From: Branchiostoma belcheri
Lineage: Eukaryota; Chordata; Leptocardii; Amphioxiformes; Branchiostomatidae
Direction: 5' to 3'
DNA: 64,000 bases
Assembly (NCBI RefSeq): GCF_001625305.1
Contig: NW_017804109.1
Span: 1,492,533 to 1,556,532, forward strand
Under the pieces are notes generated by a model that saw only the letters and a program-made list of their open reading frames with translations, searched no databases and had not been told where the DNA came from. A program made the position numbers and the translations under genes. Positions 39,901-48,154 of the stretch are shown here, piece by piece (positions within the stretch are counted from its first letter, which is position 1; every line of letters starts with the position of its first letter).

Positions 39901-42900
39901 CCAGACAAGGATCGTCTCAAGTCTCCCGGCCAGTTCCTTAAAGGAAGTGTCTCGTGGATGTCTTTGTGCCCAAAGAAAAGAAACAGTTAATCTGTCGTCC
40001 GATGGTGTTGTGGCAACAGGAAGGAATGCAGGCACCTGTCCTGGGCGCAACGGACGCCCAACACAGTACGCCGGACATTTCATGACTTCATAACCTTTAA
40101 AAGAAGAAGAAAGAAAAGTTTCAAATGAAATAAAATAAAATCCTTGGAATTGAGGTATGGTTTCCTTCACATACCAAGAAATTAATGTCAAGTCTCTAAG
40201 GAGAAAGAAAGGGAAAGTGTTTGCCCAGGTGTGCTCACCTGTAGAGAACACCTGTCCTGAGAATAGGTGAACACCTTGCCCACCTTTCAGACGGGAAAGT
40301 CTCGTGTTTCGTTTCCGTGTCTCGGTAAGGACAGCTGACAAATTGGGGCAAACAAGGCAAGAATCTGGGGTATGTTGTTACCTGGTAACTCGTAAGATGT
40401 ACATGTAGAGATGAGGAAACAAGCACATACTGTGCCTACGCAGAACCCTGATTTTTTATTGTTTTCGTTGGATTTTTTATCAATGTTGCATTAGAATTTT
40501 GCCTGTTGCAGAGGATATCTTTTCCATAACATTTGGAAACTACGGATGAGATATATAATATCCATATGAACTTCAGTTTGCAAAATCATACCCATCTAAG
40601 ACTAATTGCATGTACTGTGTCAAAGAAAAGTAAAAGAGTACACATATGATTATGAACTACTGTCTAGTACACAATATGAACTAGTCTCATCAACTTTAAG
40701 GATCTGTATCTGTGTCTAGGCAGTATAACTGCCCTTCATCGATCAGCACAACACACCAGCTTCACAGGCACGTGGCATGGCGGCAGCTGGGGTGAAAAGT
40801 AAAAGTTGAAAACTGCTGACTTGGCTAAATGTGGTTATAAGCATCCATCTGCCCAGCTCCTGTTTTACCCTACAGGAAGTGGCAAACGGCGTCACCCCAC
40901 TGTTAATGTTTGTGCCCAACGTTGTACATTTGCTTTCACAGGCAAACACCGAGCACTGACCCGACATGTGCTACAGATGGGCTCACTGGACAAAAGGACA
41001 ATTTTCTCAGCAAATTCTATATACAGAGAAAATCGCCCAATGGCATGCAAAAACAGAGTATAAAGTTAGGGCAAGTAAAATTCTAGAGTTCAATCTCTAC
41101 ATAAAAGTTGATTTCAAATTCTTGCCTAAAGACAACAAAAGAAACCCTGTACAATTGTTGTGCAATCACGTTATTATTAAGAAAATTGTTTATTAAAAAA
41201 ACTGTCTAAAAAAATAAGCTAGATTCTAATCTCTACGTCAAATATATATATACTTAGTTCATCTAAAATTTTTGTACAAAGACTGACTGCCCAAAAGAAG
41301 CTGAAAAATTGATGGAAGAGTTTGATTTCTTCATTCAATCCTTTTTTTTTTTCAAAGTTTGGTCTGTAAATCTTTTCTAAAGCAGTTGATAGAAGAAGCA
41401 AGGAGGGTCCTTTAATTTGGGTGTTGTTCTTGTTGTCCAATATTTAAACACCATTAGCTAAGTTTAGACCTTGTTTTCGTTAGTTTGAAAATGAGGAGGC
41501 AAACTCTAGCCGGTGGCTCTGAAGGCAGAAAGAGGCTGGCAGGCAAAATCATTCATCTTGTAGGCCACTTTAAATTATTTCCTAGGTTCTCAGCCAGTAA
41601 ATATTTAGAAAGAGGTCATGGTGACATCAGAGGGATGGAATATCTCTAAATAGTCTGTTTATATATATAGCCACTCATTGAAATTCGAAAGTGTGGGTAC
41701 CAGTAAGGTACAGACCTTCCCCTCACACTTCTATAAGAACTAACAAATGGCCTAAGCCAATTGTCCACATGTGACATTTATAAGTATAAGTGACTGGACA
41801 TTGACAGAACGTACCGCACCCTGATTTTTCACGGTTTTCATAAGATTTTTGTTCACCGTTGCATCAGAATTTTGCCCGTTGTAGATAGACTATCTTTTCC
41901 GTCATAACATTTAGAAACTACAGACGGGATGTTAACCTTATATACACGAATACAACATTATATGAGACGTTCTGCCCAAGTGCTATGCATAATGCATTAC
42001 AGGTTTAGCGCAGGTGCAGTACGTTCTGCTGACATGTCCGAGTGACTACATTGAGCCCGGGAAAATCCAAACTTCCTCATGTGAACCTGCTAGCACGTAG
42101 AAGGGCAGACCTACCAGACAGTTTATACTACCACTGCACTTCAGTTTACGTTTCAGCCTCCTTTGAACTGACTTTGAAGACAGTGTATCACTTAGAAGTG
42201 CACCCCTCGAGAGAGAGAGACAGGTCTGTGTCTTTAAGTGCCGAGAGGGTTTCCTTAGCTGCTACTCAAGAAGCACCTGCATCACTTCAGAAGGTCGCAA
42301 CTTGAAGACGTCTGGAGAAAAGACAACACCTTGTCTCCTTGTGTATATAACTTAAGGCCACGCTAACTCGATTGTATGTGCCACAGCCACACCTGATATT
42401 GCAATGACCAAGTTGGTACAGAGCACCAGCCGAGTCATACCAAAGACTTTAAAAATGGTACATACAGCTTTCTCTGCTTAGCACTCAGCATTTGAGAAAG
42501 AGTATGGGAGTCAAACACACACCACTACCAGTGGACTAGCCCCCTGCTGTAGTGACTGCACGATTGTGTGGCCCAAGGGCTACGAAACGGAGATGGGCGC
42601 CACCATATGCGACCATGATGATGGATGCGGGAGGGCTTTAACACCTGAAGTTGACAATTACTCTTACCTAGAGAATCTCGAAACTTTTACTCCTATTCAA
42701 ATATGTCACAATTCTTACTTCCCACGAAAAAATTGAAGGAAGTTGCTGTTATATTCCCATATTAAACCCAAGCTTAGTTCATTGCCCAGAAATAGTCTTT
42801 TGACAACGCACTGGGCAAAGTTCCTCTAAAGAAAGTAATAGAGACACAAGTGATGTCATGTTTAGGAACTTTTTTTTTTATACACTGAGGGAAACCCCAT

Positions 42901-45900
42901 GGGTAGTATAGAGGCTTGTGTTGTGTATCCCACAACAGATGAAAAGCTTAAAGCACTTCAGACTGCCTTTCTGTTCTCCTGTGGACAAAACGCTGGTCTG
43001 GTCGTGGATGTGTATGGGGAAATCATACCCATTGACAGAAACACAGATGATGTCATAGTTTAGGAACTTTTTTTGTAGAGGGAACCCCCCATGCAGAGGG
43101 TACAGACAGCAAGGGCATGTGGTGGGTAGGGCAGAACCAAGTCACTTCCTTGGTAATTACTCATTTTAATGTAAAGATCAAACAATATGATACCAGAGGG
43201 CTGGGAGGAAAACTTGAATCAGTCTTGACTACATTCTCTCATGAAACTGTGTGTTCCAAGAGGCTATTGCATCCAGAACTGTGCCTATCTTGTTCTACAT
43301 GTATGCCTGAAAGGGTTAGGATTGTATGATTGAGCGCAGTTCAGGATAGTCTTGGCATATCCAAGAACATAGATTTGCCGAGGCACGGTTCTGGATACAT
43401 TGCTTGAGCATGGCTCTGGATAAAGTTCAGTTCTGGATACAACAAAGGCACAAACCTTTCCCTCACACTCTGTTCTCATGTTGGTATTCCAGAATCTTTT
43501 TAGACCCAAGAACCAACAAATTGACTAGGTGTGGCCCAAGCGCAGTTCAGTGCTATCCCTGCCTCAGTGATCACAGACAAAACAGAGGACCGTGCATGGG
43601 GGGGTTCGGGTCACAGGAGCAACAAATTACTACGTCCTGCAGGAATGTGTCGCCCCACCTGGTCTCCTCACCTGGAGGGGTCAGGGGTCGGTCAGGGGTT
43701 TATGGGTAAACAGTGGCATCGTGGGTAAACAAGGGCAGCTAGCTGCCAATCACCCATGGCAAGGTTTCTGCAGCTCTCTTCTGAGGTTCTTGGTATAGAT
43801 TAGGTTTACGAGAGAATCATGTTGTCGTGAAAACAAAAAGGTTTAAGGGAAATTTTTCTACATTGTAGTCTTCATTTCTTCTTAGTGGATTGCCTTTCTT
43901 GTCTTAATTTCACATTTTATGTAACACTCCAGCATAAGGAAACAGCACTTCATCCTAAAATATCTTCGAACACACTGAGGGCACCTATCACGTTTTTCTG
44001 GAAGTGCAGGATTCCTCCCCCCCTTTTTTACAATGAACATGTTGGAGCTCACAAGTTTACATGTATAAAGGTATGAATATTGACAAGCATCAAGGTACGA
44101 CTTTTGTTCAAAGTCCCAACCCCCCAAGACATTAAATGATACTAATGCTAACCAGGTTTGTTTGTTTGTTTTGTTGATTTCAGGCACCCTTGTGACGACG
44201 GCACAGTGTCTGTGGGACCTGTCTCGTCAGGTGGACGATTCGTTCTGCGACCAGACGACCAAACCGAGCACGGGCACCCACCAGTGCAACATGGACCCCT
44301 GTCCTCCACGGTATGTACTTTTGTTTACTTTTTTGTTAATTTACAATGGAGGGAGAAACAAAACAGGTGATATGCTGATTGCATCAAATTAAAAGGTCGT
44401 CTCCACACAAATGTCTTGGCTGTTATTATGTGAGACAGAGAAGCAAATGAATTGAATATACTTGTACCAAGGAGCTTTAAATTCAATCTCCTTGCCTGTA
44501 GTAGTCCAGGTCTCCTCAATCATCCTCATCTACTATTCTTCTCAGAAATGTTTAACTTTTTAGAGTTAGCCGTCTGAAAAATCTGACTTGTCAGGGAATC
44601 TATCCAGTTGTTTGTAATCTATTTTGTATTATGATACAGAGAAAACTGTATTTCAAACCTGTTACCACTACTTAAAACTTGTCATTTCCCCCTTACAGCT
44701 GGATAGCAGGAGAGTGGGGCGTGTGTAACAAGTCGTGCGGCGGCGGCAAACAGACGCGGCCGGTGAACTGCACGCGGAAAACCTCCACCCAGGACCAGGA
44801 GCCGGTCGACCCCGACGGCTGCCGGGACCAGCCGAAGCCGTACGCCGAGAGGAACTGCAACATGCAGGAGTGCCCGCCACAGTGGGTGGCTGGGGACTGG
44901 AGCCAGGTATATATGCTGCGCAGTGCAGTGCTGCCATCTAGCAGTTTGGTCGGGAACTGCATGTATGCAGACAAACTTGCAGAGTCAAAAGTTTGCAAAC
45001 AATAAATCTGCCAAAATGCTTCTTGACATTTTAACAATATTTGAGCTTACTATATCCGCTTATCCATTGTGTTTTATAGCAAAACATGTTGTTTTTGCTT
45101 CTCTGTTTAAAAAAAAATAAGGTCAATGACCTGTATCAGACAGATGTCAACATGGTAACTAGTGCTGTTGCAGACACCCTGTGGTGTTGGGTTACATTAT
45201 GTAGCAAGTGTCATAACAGTTAGAGGGGCTGGTCACCATACACATGTATATCAAACTGTACTTGAGTCAGAATACTTCAGTTAACAGCAGTTTTGTTAGG
45301 CTAGACTTTTTGAGGTACACATTATTTATTAATTATTAGACATTATTTACATGTTACAAATGTTAACCTTCAAGTTTTTTTCCTTTTCTAGTGCTCGAAG
45401 AAGTGTGGGCACGGTTTCCAGACGCGTGAGGTGGAGTGTAAGAGCATGCGCCAGGACGGGTCGTACGTCATCATGCCAGACTCCCTCTGCAAGTACCAGA
45501 TGAAGCCCAAGATCAGGCAGCACTGCTCCAAGAAGTGCACTCGCAAGATGATGTGGTTCATATCCGCATGGAGTCAGGTAAGAATTGCCTTAAGGCTGAA
45601 CAAGTTTAGTTTTTTGGTTCTTAGATTTCTTTGTGTAGAATTTCAGAAAGAGGATATCGTGAAAACAGAGGACTGGGTCTGTTTTCATGTTAATATTGCA
45701 GTTTTAGCATTTTTTTTTTAAATCTGAGAACCAAGAAATTGAATTGATATGGCCTTGACCCTCTTCCTCCTGCAAAGGCCTGCCAGATCTTGACTGGTCA
45801 CAGGGTTAGGCAGGGAGAAGTTTGAGTAAAAATCAGTGAAGTTTGTTACACATCAGTATGATTACACCTTGCATTGTGAAGCATGGAGTTTGGATTTAAA

Positions 45901-48154
45901 GCCTGCATGCATTCGTAACTTCCCTTGGTAACTGCTAACTTTGAAATGCACCCATGTTTGTCAACGAATGTTAATGAAGGCTAAATACAATTTGTTCAGT
46001 GATACAGCAAACTTTTGACAAAGTTGCATGGCTGCTAAGCTAATAAAGTAACTGTAACTGTTGTCAGCTTGAACAACTTGAGTACAGGAGAGCAAGGATC
46101 TACTGGAAAAAACAGAACTGAAACAGATCAGCATGACAGAGAGCATCGTTGGCTAACCAACCCCCCTCCCCTCCCTTCTGTATATGTCTCCTGCAGTGCT
46201 CGGTTTCGTGTGGTGAGGGAGTTCGCAAGCGTTTGCTCAAGTGCGCCACCAAGGATTCGAACGGCTGGTACCGCCAGTTCCCAGAGCGGCGATGCTCGCA
46301 CTTGAAACGTCCGCCCGTACAGCTCGAGGAAAAGTGCGTGAAGCCGAAATGCCCCAAGAACCGGACGATGGAAACCATGCCCAAGTGGTACACGGGGAAG
46401 TGGTCCACGGTACGCATGTTCTGTTTGGGGTCGTGAGTGTTACAGACTTGGCTTGTGCATTATGTACACAACGCATGTTCCGTTTGGGGTGACTGTACGA
46501 TCTTGGCATTGTGCATTATGTACATTACAGCATCTTGAGTTTGTGTAAAGTTGGATCTAACCACAAAGTTATAATTAACTCTGTCGTGCCTTTGCATGCT
46601 GGTGAATGGAGTTAGACAATATAATCATTTTGACATTTAGTGTACAGCACAAGAGCAAAATATAGAAATGTTCAACGTTGCTTTACCTAGTAGAATTCTT
46701 AGAGTTACAATTACTGAACTGCTAAATGGGATTTCAATGACAGCACGGTAGATTTTCAGACAGCATAGCATTACTTTTCTTGATGGATATAAAATTGTAC
46801 ATACATATTTGTATACAGTCAATCCTGTACAAAAGACCACCTCTGCATAAGGAATATTTTAGATAATTTTCCCCATCTGAGTTGTCTTTCCTTACAGTCA
46901 GTATAGATAAGCACATCTACCACTATCTGTATGGTGTAACATACCAGCTTGATCATGCCTTGAGTAGACTGACTGTTGTTTCCCTCTGCAGTGTTCTAAG
47001 GAGTGTGGAGGCGGTCTGCAGCAGAGACTTGTGCACTGCATCGACGCCAGCCGCGGGAGTCGGGCCAACGGCTGCCCGGACAAGTCCAAACCCCCCACAT
47101 CCAGGCAGTGCAACCTCGACCCATGTCCTGAAGAGGGTAAGTCAGTCAATCGATCAATCAAACTGGTTCATTAGTTAAAAAGGCATTGCAGCCATGGCCT
47201 TAATTATTTCTTCTGTATACATGTACATTTCACAATAAAAAGCCTTAACAGTACAAAATAAAACATTAAAATATAACACATTTCTATACATAACTACTTG
47301 TACTACGTTTGCTTATGTCTTGTTTGCATAAGCCAGTCTCAACTTCTTACAACTCATTTAGTAGTGTTCAGGAGTCGCAACAGTGATGGTTCAGGACTAT
47401 TCTTAAATCTGTAAGGGGGAATTCTGTTCCTTTTTACATGTATAAGAGATATAACAAAAGGATTTTTAAGAGTGTGAAAGATGCTTGAAATTGCAAAAAT
47501 CCATTGGAGTTGTCCTTAAGACAAAAGAGTTTTACCTGACCATTGATAAAGGTTATACAATGTATATCCAAAGTCAGGTGTTTACCTGTCCAGAAGGTGT
47601 ACATTTGTAGTTTTACCTGTTCTTTGTTAAAGGTTAGACGTGTAATTGTGTTTTTTTTTCTGTCTTTTATCTTGCAGCAACTTTACATGTAGCTTTACAA
47701 GTGTTCTTAAATTGAACAGTTTTTTTAAATGTGACTGTGTTTTTCAGAGGATGGCGGCGGCAACTTTTTAAACCTTCCCCCTCCTAACTCCTTAACCAAT
47801 AGAGACTTGGTAGCCAAACAGCTACTTCAAGGTTAAAATGTGGTGCTTTTCCTGCCCTCCTTTCTTTCTTTCTTTGTTTCTTTTCTTTTATCTAGCAGTA
47901 ACTTTATACAATGTTTTCAGACGTTTTCGTACCTTCTCCCTGCTGCTATAACCAATAGAGAATTGGTACCAAGCTTCTACCTCAGTGTGTTAAAGGTAAA
48001 AATGTTTTTTTTTTTTACAGAGGATGACAGCAGCTGCCAGGACGCGTTCCGGTGGTGCCACCTGGTTCCGCAGCACAATGTCTGCGATCACAGCTTCTAC
48101 GGGCAGAAGTGCTGCAAGTCCTGCAGAAAACACACACAGGAGCAGGCCAGCTGA
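15783..48154 (+). CDS. ADAMTS16/18: ADAMTS16/18-type secreted metalloprotease, 3' sixteen exons (gene-level entry)
   Basis: Sixteen exons join in one frame (2371 nt, 789 residues plus stop). The first base completes an Asn codon begun in an upstream exon. Order read from translation: end of the metzincin protease domain with the third zinc ligand ([10 protein letters not shown]), disintegrin-like region, first thrombospondin type 1 repeat (TSR), Cys-rich region with the [11 protein letters not shown] motif, Cys-free spacer, five more TSRs, and a C-terminal PLAC domain. Six TSRs plus PLAC, the NIMSPTLQG...FSWSSCSR stretch and the PLAC sequence fit vertebrate ADAMTS16 and ADAMTS18; a single pre-duplication orthologue is inferred. 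The family consists of secreted zinc proteases of extracellular matrix. The signal peptide, prodomain and HExxH half of the active site were not found and probably lie left of the window. Introns range from 287 bp to 7.2 kb and are full of repeats. Exon edges come from frame and GT-AG signals, not transcripts. Confidence 0.93.
15974..16107 (+). pseudogene. Two degenerate copies of ADAMTS exon 1 3' edge
   Basis: gacggactacatgtgcaagt (15974) and gagaccatctatgcaagttt (about 16070) repeat the end of exon 1 (ggactacctacgcaagttcc), each followed by donor-like sequence and the following intron bases (gagta.acacttaa). No acceptor, so no intact exon. Confidence 0.75.
16396..16549 (+). CDS. ADAMTS16/18: ADAMTS exon 2: disintegrin-like region, first part
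   Basis: The acceptor is ccccag at 16395 and the donor aag/GTGAGA at 16550. Its first base completes a Val codon from exon 1. The translation starts [11 protein letters not shown] and includes [17 protein letters not shown], the conserved start of the ADAMTS disintegrin-like segment (Gln-Cys-Lys-Trp-Gln-Phe-Gly). It ends in phase 0. Confidence 0.92.
16779..18368. mobile_element. 1.6-kb TIR DNA element, TIR cagccttctcaaaa
   Basis: Left cagccttctcaaaa and right ttttgagaaggctg are perfect 14-bp inverted ends, flanked by gtaat on both sides (16774-16778, 18369-18373). Just inside the left end is a dense palindromic run of cgagcc/ggctcg words and a G/C-rich tccggggggcctcccccgga block. Near the right end, agtagccggcg recurs. 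No transposase recognised; superfamily unassigned (5-bp duplication). Confidence 0.75.
18860..19240 (+). repeat. Tandem copies of the sequence upstream of ADAMTS exon 3 acceptor
   Basis: cttgtctt.ggtggcattt, cttttagttgcatc and tcaccccagt recur two or three times before the true acceptor at 19240. They duplicate the pyrimidine-rich pre-acceptor tract without exon sequence. Confidence 0.7.
19241..19336 (+). CDS. ADAMTS16/18: ADAMTS exon 3: disintegrin-like region, second part
   Basis: The acceptor is ggtacag at 19240 and the donor aag/GTGGGG at 19337. Its 32 codons run [15 protein letters not shown] to [10 protein letters not shown], with the Cys pattern CxxxLWC...C...EGTxCG standard for this family. 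Phase 0 on both sides. The intron just upstream holds several tandem copies of the pre-acceptor sequence. Confidence 0.92.
19808..19956 (+). CDS. ADAMTS16/18: ADAMTS exon 4: end of disintegrin-like region and TSR1
   Basis: Starts [11 protein letters not shown] after cccacag, then [20 protein letters not shown], a canonical TSR start (WSxWxxCSxTCGGG), and ends ERDCNNP plus two bases of an Arg codon. The donor is GTACGT at 19957. A partial copy of this exon, including a donor, lies about 40 bp downstream. Confidence 0.93.
19996..20063 (+). pseudogene. Partial copy of ADAMTS exon 4
   Basis: cggtgttctcggagtaggct and ccctgctcccgc repeat the TSR1 start of exon 4. It then jumps to accccaggtatgc, a copy of the exon end and donor, followed by the same gtttgtttgttt as after the true donor. 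An in-frame TAG and an internal deletion make it non-functional. Confidence 0.8.
20461..20524 (+). CDS. ADAMTS16/18: ADAMTS exon 5: end of TSR1
   Basis: Short 64-nt exon after a T-rich tract and gcag; donor GTGAGA at 20525. Its first base completes Arg, then [21 protein letters not shown], the usual end of the first TSR (PxxGGxxCxGxSxxYxxCN). It ends in phase 0. Confidence 0.9.
22920..23141. mobile_element. ATTACG-rich MITE (family A), copy 3
   Basis: Ends gaggaccttcat and atgcaggccctc; atcata on both sides (22914-22919, 23142-23147). Internal order as in copy 2. Confidence 0.85.
23622..23819. mobile_element. MITE family B, copy 3
   Basis: Starts tagcctccatagcatgcc, ends gcctgcgacagaggtta; flanks caaattctg and caaattttg (9 bp, one mismatch). 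Confidence 0.85.
24310..24665. repeat. Tandem duplication, about 185 bp unit, two copies
   Basis: Both copies read gtatgatat..atcaagttagct, tttcatgtt, tagagcata.atgtcata and caa.tcttca in order. Confidence 0.75.
24915..25303. mobile_element. Non-autonomous hAT-like element
   Basis: Ends cagggctcgaaat and atttccagccctg are near-perfect inverted CAGGG-type ends, common in hAT elements. The interior repeats ttaggtgca and g.gtgcac. I could not see an 8-bp duplication. Confidence 0.55.
26152..26260 (+). CDS. ADAMTS16/18: ADAMTS exon 6: Cys-rich region start
   Basis: The acceptor follows a C-rich tract ending at 26151; donor GTGGGT at 26261. It encodes [20 protein letters not shown] and then [16 protein letters not shown], a hallmark of the ADAMTS Cys-rich domain (FRxQQCxxFN...W.P). 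It ends with one base of a Glu codon. Confidence 0.93.
27513..27745. repeat. Tandem duplication, about 115 bp unit, two copies
   Basis: ggttaaggtcacatgtg, ccagatgacaag-type words and aaataattc recur in order in both halves. Confidence 0.75.
28365..29030. repeat. Tandem repeat, about 180 bp unit, four copies
   Basis: gtgcctgtggctagggaaac, ctctaaatttggga and gcaaacattt..gaaagaa recur four times in order across ADAMTS intron 6. Confidence 0.9.
29372..29536 (+). pseudogene. Two broken 5' copies of ADAMTS exon 7
   Basis: At 29372, after tttacag, aatctgaccagtacaagctg runs ten codons, with Tyr replacing a Cys, and then drifts to a stop. At 29481, after tttacag, agtctgaccagtgcaagctg matches through FDFF and ends at TAA 29534-29536. 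Each copy keeps the upstream intron words (ggtttatgtgttggtt). Neither has a donor. Confidence 0.9.
29621..29757 (+). CDS. ADAMTS16/18: ADAMTS exon 7: Cys-rich region
   Basis: The acceptor is tttgacag at 29620. It encodes [19 protein letters not shown], then KVKDGTRC and DVCVDGACE, the standard Cys-rich core. The donor read here is GAG/GTCAAT at 29758, weaker than the consensus. Two broken copies of its 5' edge precede it at 29372 and 29481. Confidence 0.92.
30038..30067 (+). pseudogene. Broken 5' copy of ADAMTS exon 8
   Basis: After cctgtag, aaatttggctgcaaccacgt parallels the real start aaagtaggctgtgaccacgt and hits TAA after nine codons. The preceding intron words (acacaaag, atgtaca) are shared too. 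Confidence 0.85.
30188..30311 (+). CDS. ADAMTS16/18: ADAMTS exon 8: Cys-rich end with [11 protein letters not shown]
   Basis: The acceptor is cctgtag at 30187 and the donor GTGAGC at 30312. It encodes [20 protein letters not shown] and then NGDNSTC, the conserved end of the Cys-rich domain, and ends with one base of a Lys codon. A broken copy of its first ~30 bp, acceptor included, lies at 30038. Confidence 0.93.
30822..31066 (+). CDS. ADAMTS16/18: ADAMTS exon 9: spacer domain
   Basis: The acceptor is accccag at 30821 and the donor GAG/GTAGGG at 31067. It encodes [35 protein letters not shown] and [11 protein letters not shown], the Cys-free beta-rich spacer that follows the Cys-rich domain in ADAMTS proteins. 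Its 3' 96 bp are repeated twice downstream with a donor each time. Confidence 0.94.
31133..31388 (+). pseudogene. Two tandem copies of ADAMTS exon 9 3' part, each with donor
   Basis: Copy 2 (31133-31228) re-encodes [14 protein letters not shown] and [18 protein letters not shown] intact and ends with GTAGGT. Copy 3 (31313-31388) has lost 10 bp (frame broken) and ends with GTAGGA. The unit spans exon and intron; offsets are 162 and 180 bp. Read-through from exon 9 to copy 2 meets no stop. Confidence 0.95.
31860..32600. repeat. Tandem repeat, about 170-210 bp unit, about four copies
   Basis: tttgctcaaaagaatatt, gtgaaagtcat.ccaag, ttctgtttga and ttttaggctctc recur in order; anchors caagaactttt-type at 31976, 32143, 32318 and 32530. 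Confidence 0.85.
34688..34887. mobile_element. MITE family B, copy 4, reversed
   Basis: Reads tagcctccgtagcaggctta first and ends tttttgacatgctgcatgtg then gagccta, the reverse orientation of copies 1-3. Target duplication unclear. Confidence 0.8.
36884..37025 (+). CDS. ADAMTS16/18: ADAMTS exon 10: end of spacer and start of TSR2
   Basis: The acceptor is cccctgcag at 36883 and the donor GTGAGT at 37026. It encodes [19 protein letters not shown], a linker, then [18 protein letters not shown] (second TSR). It ends with one base of a Gly codon. A minisatellite of about 15 bp starts just after the donor. Confidence 0.93.
37033..37185. repeat. Minisatellite, about 15 bp unit (attggtcgatcactt)
   Basis: About ten imperfect units starting 8 bp after the exon 10 donor. 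Units are contiguous without unique spacers, so it is not a CRISPR-type array. Confidence 0.9.
37845..38296. mobile_element. hAT-like element with nested foldback
   Basis: Left caaggctggaaatac and right gtatttcgagccctg are imperfect inverted ends. Within it, 38135-38226 is a hairpin whose gggtgccatccgatttgtaa arm returns perfectly inverted. Confidence 0.5.
38830..39130. repeat. Tandem repeat, about 110 bp unit, three copies
   Basis: catgtccatttttct, ttgccaca.agcgaatataag and gatttacagtaaattggtgt recur in order. Confidence 0.85.
41805..42028. mobile_element. Short TIR element, ends cagaacgtac
   Basis: Left cagaacgtaccgcacc and right ggtgcagtacgttctg are inverted. Its left half (gattttt.acggttttc through ttttgcc.gttg to acatttagaaacta) also occurs at 40440-40560. 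Confidence 0.55.
42400..42640 (+). mobile_element. SINE family S1, internally deleted copy
   Basis: Begins gcaatgaccaagttggtaca (A-box-like head), skips the B-box region, then agtcataccaaagacttt and the shared body ending at the cgcccatctccgtttc-complement region. Confidence 0.7.
44184..44310 (+). CDS. ADAMTS16/18: ADAMTS exon 11: end of TSR2
   Basis: The acceptor is gatttcag at 44183 and the donor GTATGT at 44311. It encodes [19 protein letters not shown], then the Cys-spaced C-terminal half of TSR2 ending CNMDPCPPR. The intron before it (7.2 kb) is the longest complete intron in the window. Confidence 0.91.
44699..44906 (+). CDS. ADAMTS16/18: ADAMTS exon 12: TSR3 and start of TSR4
   Basis: The acceptor is cttacag at 44698 and the donor GTATAT at 44907. 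It encodes [20 protein letters not shown] (TSR3), ends that repeat with CNMQECPPQ and starts the next with [12 protein letters not shown] boundary inside an exon is usual in this family. Confidence 0.93.
45392..45577 (+). CDS. ADAMTS16/18: ADAMTS exon 13: TSR4 and start of TSR5
   Basis: The acceptor is ttctag at 45391 and the donor GTAAGA at 45578. It encodes [16 protein letters not shown] (TSR4 core), the Cys-spaced remainder, and WFISAWSQ, the start of TSR5. Phase 0 on both sides. Confidence 0.93.
45605..45751. mobile_element. MITE family C, second pair of ends
   Basis: tttttggttcttagatttct on the left and aatctgagaaccaagaaatt on the right are inverted, in ADAMTS intron 13. More diverged than 605-813. 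Confidence 0.5.
46197..46409 (+). CDS. ADAMTS16/18: ADAMTS exon 14: TSR5 and start of TSR6
   Basis: The acceptor is ctcctgcag at 46196 and the donor GTACGC at 46410. It encodes [16 protein letters not shown], the [12 protein letters not shown] segment typical of the equivalent ADAMTS16/18 repeat, and WYTGKWST starting TSR6. Confidence 0.93.
46992..47136 (+). CDS. ADAMTS16/18: ADAMTS exon 15: TSR6
   Basis: The acceptor is ctctgcag at 46991 and the donor GTAAGT at 47137. It encodes [16 protein letters not shown] and ends CNLDPCPEE with one base of a Glu codon left for the next exon. Either the PLAC exon at 48021 or the alternative exon at 47748 would join in frame. Confidence 0.93.
47748..47836 (+). 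other. Possible alternative terminal exon lacking PLAC
   Basis: After ttttcag at 47747 the sequence begins AGGATGGCGGCGGC, close to the start of the real last exon (AGGATGACAGCAGC). In the phase left by exon 15 it stays open for 29 codons ([10 protein letters not shown]...) to TAA at 47834-47836. The intron sequence around it (taaccaatagaga.ttggta) recurs at about 47950, so this looks like a tandem duplicate of the acceptor region. Whether it is used cannot be told here. Confidence 0.3.
48021..48154 (+). CDS. ADAMTS16/18: ADAMTS exon 16: PLAC domain and stop
   Basis: The acceptor is tttttacag at 48020. It encodes [29 protein letters not shown] and a short tail, ending TGA at 48152-48154. The six-Cys PLAC (protease and lacunin) module closes ADAMTS16/18 proteins, which supports the subgroup call. 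Confidence 0.95.

Larger units (their letters stand above)
37026..44183 (+). other. ADAMTS intron 10
   Basis: Contains a minisatellite at its donor, a hAT-like element with a nested hairpin (37845-38296), a three-copy tandem repeat (38830-39130), a family D hairpin remnant (39338-39480), two copies of another dispersed repeat (40440-40560, 41805-42028) and SINE S1 (42400-42640). No exon recognised. Confidence 0.7.
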
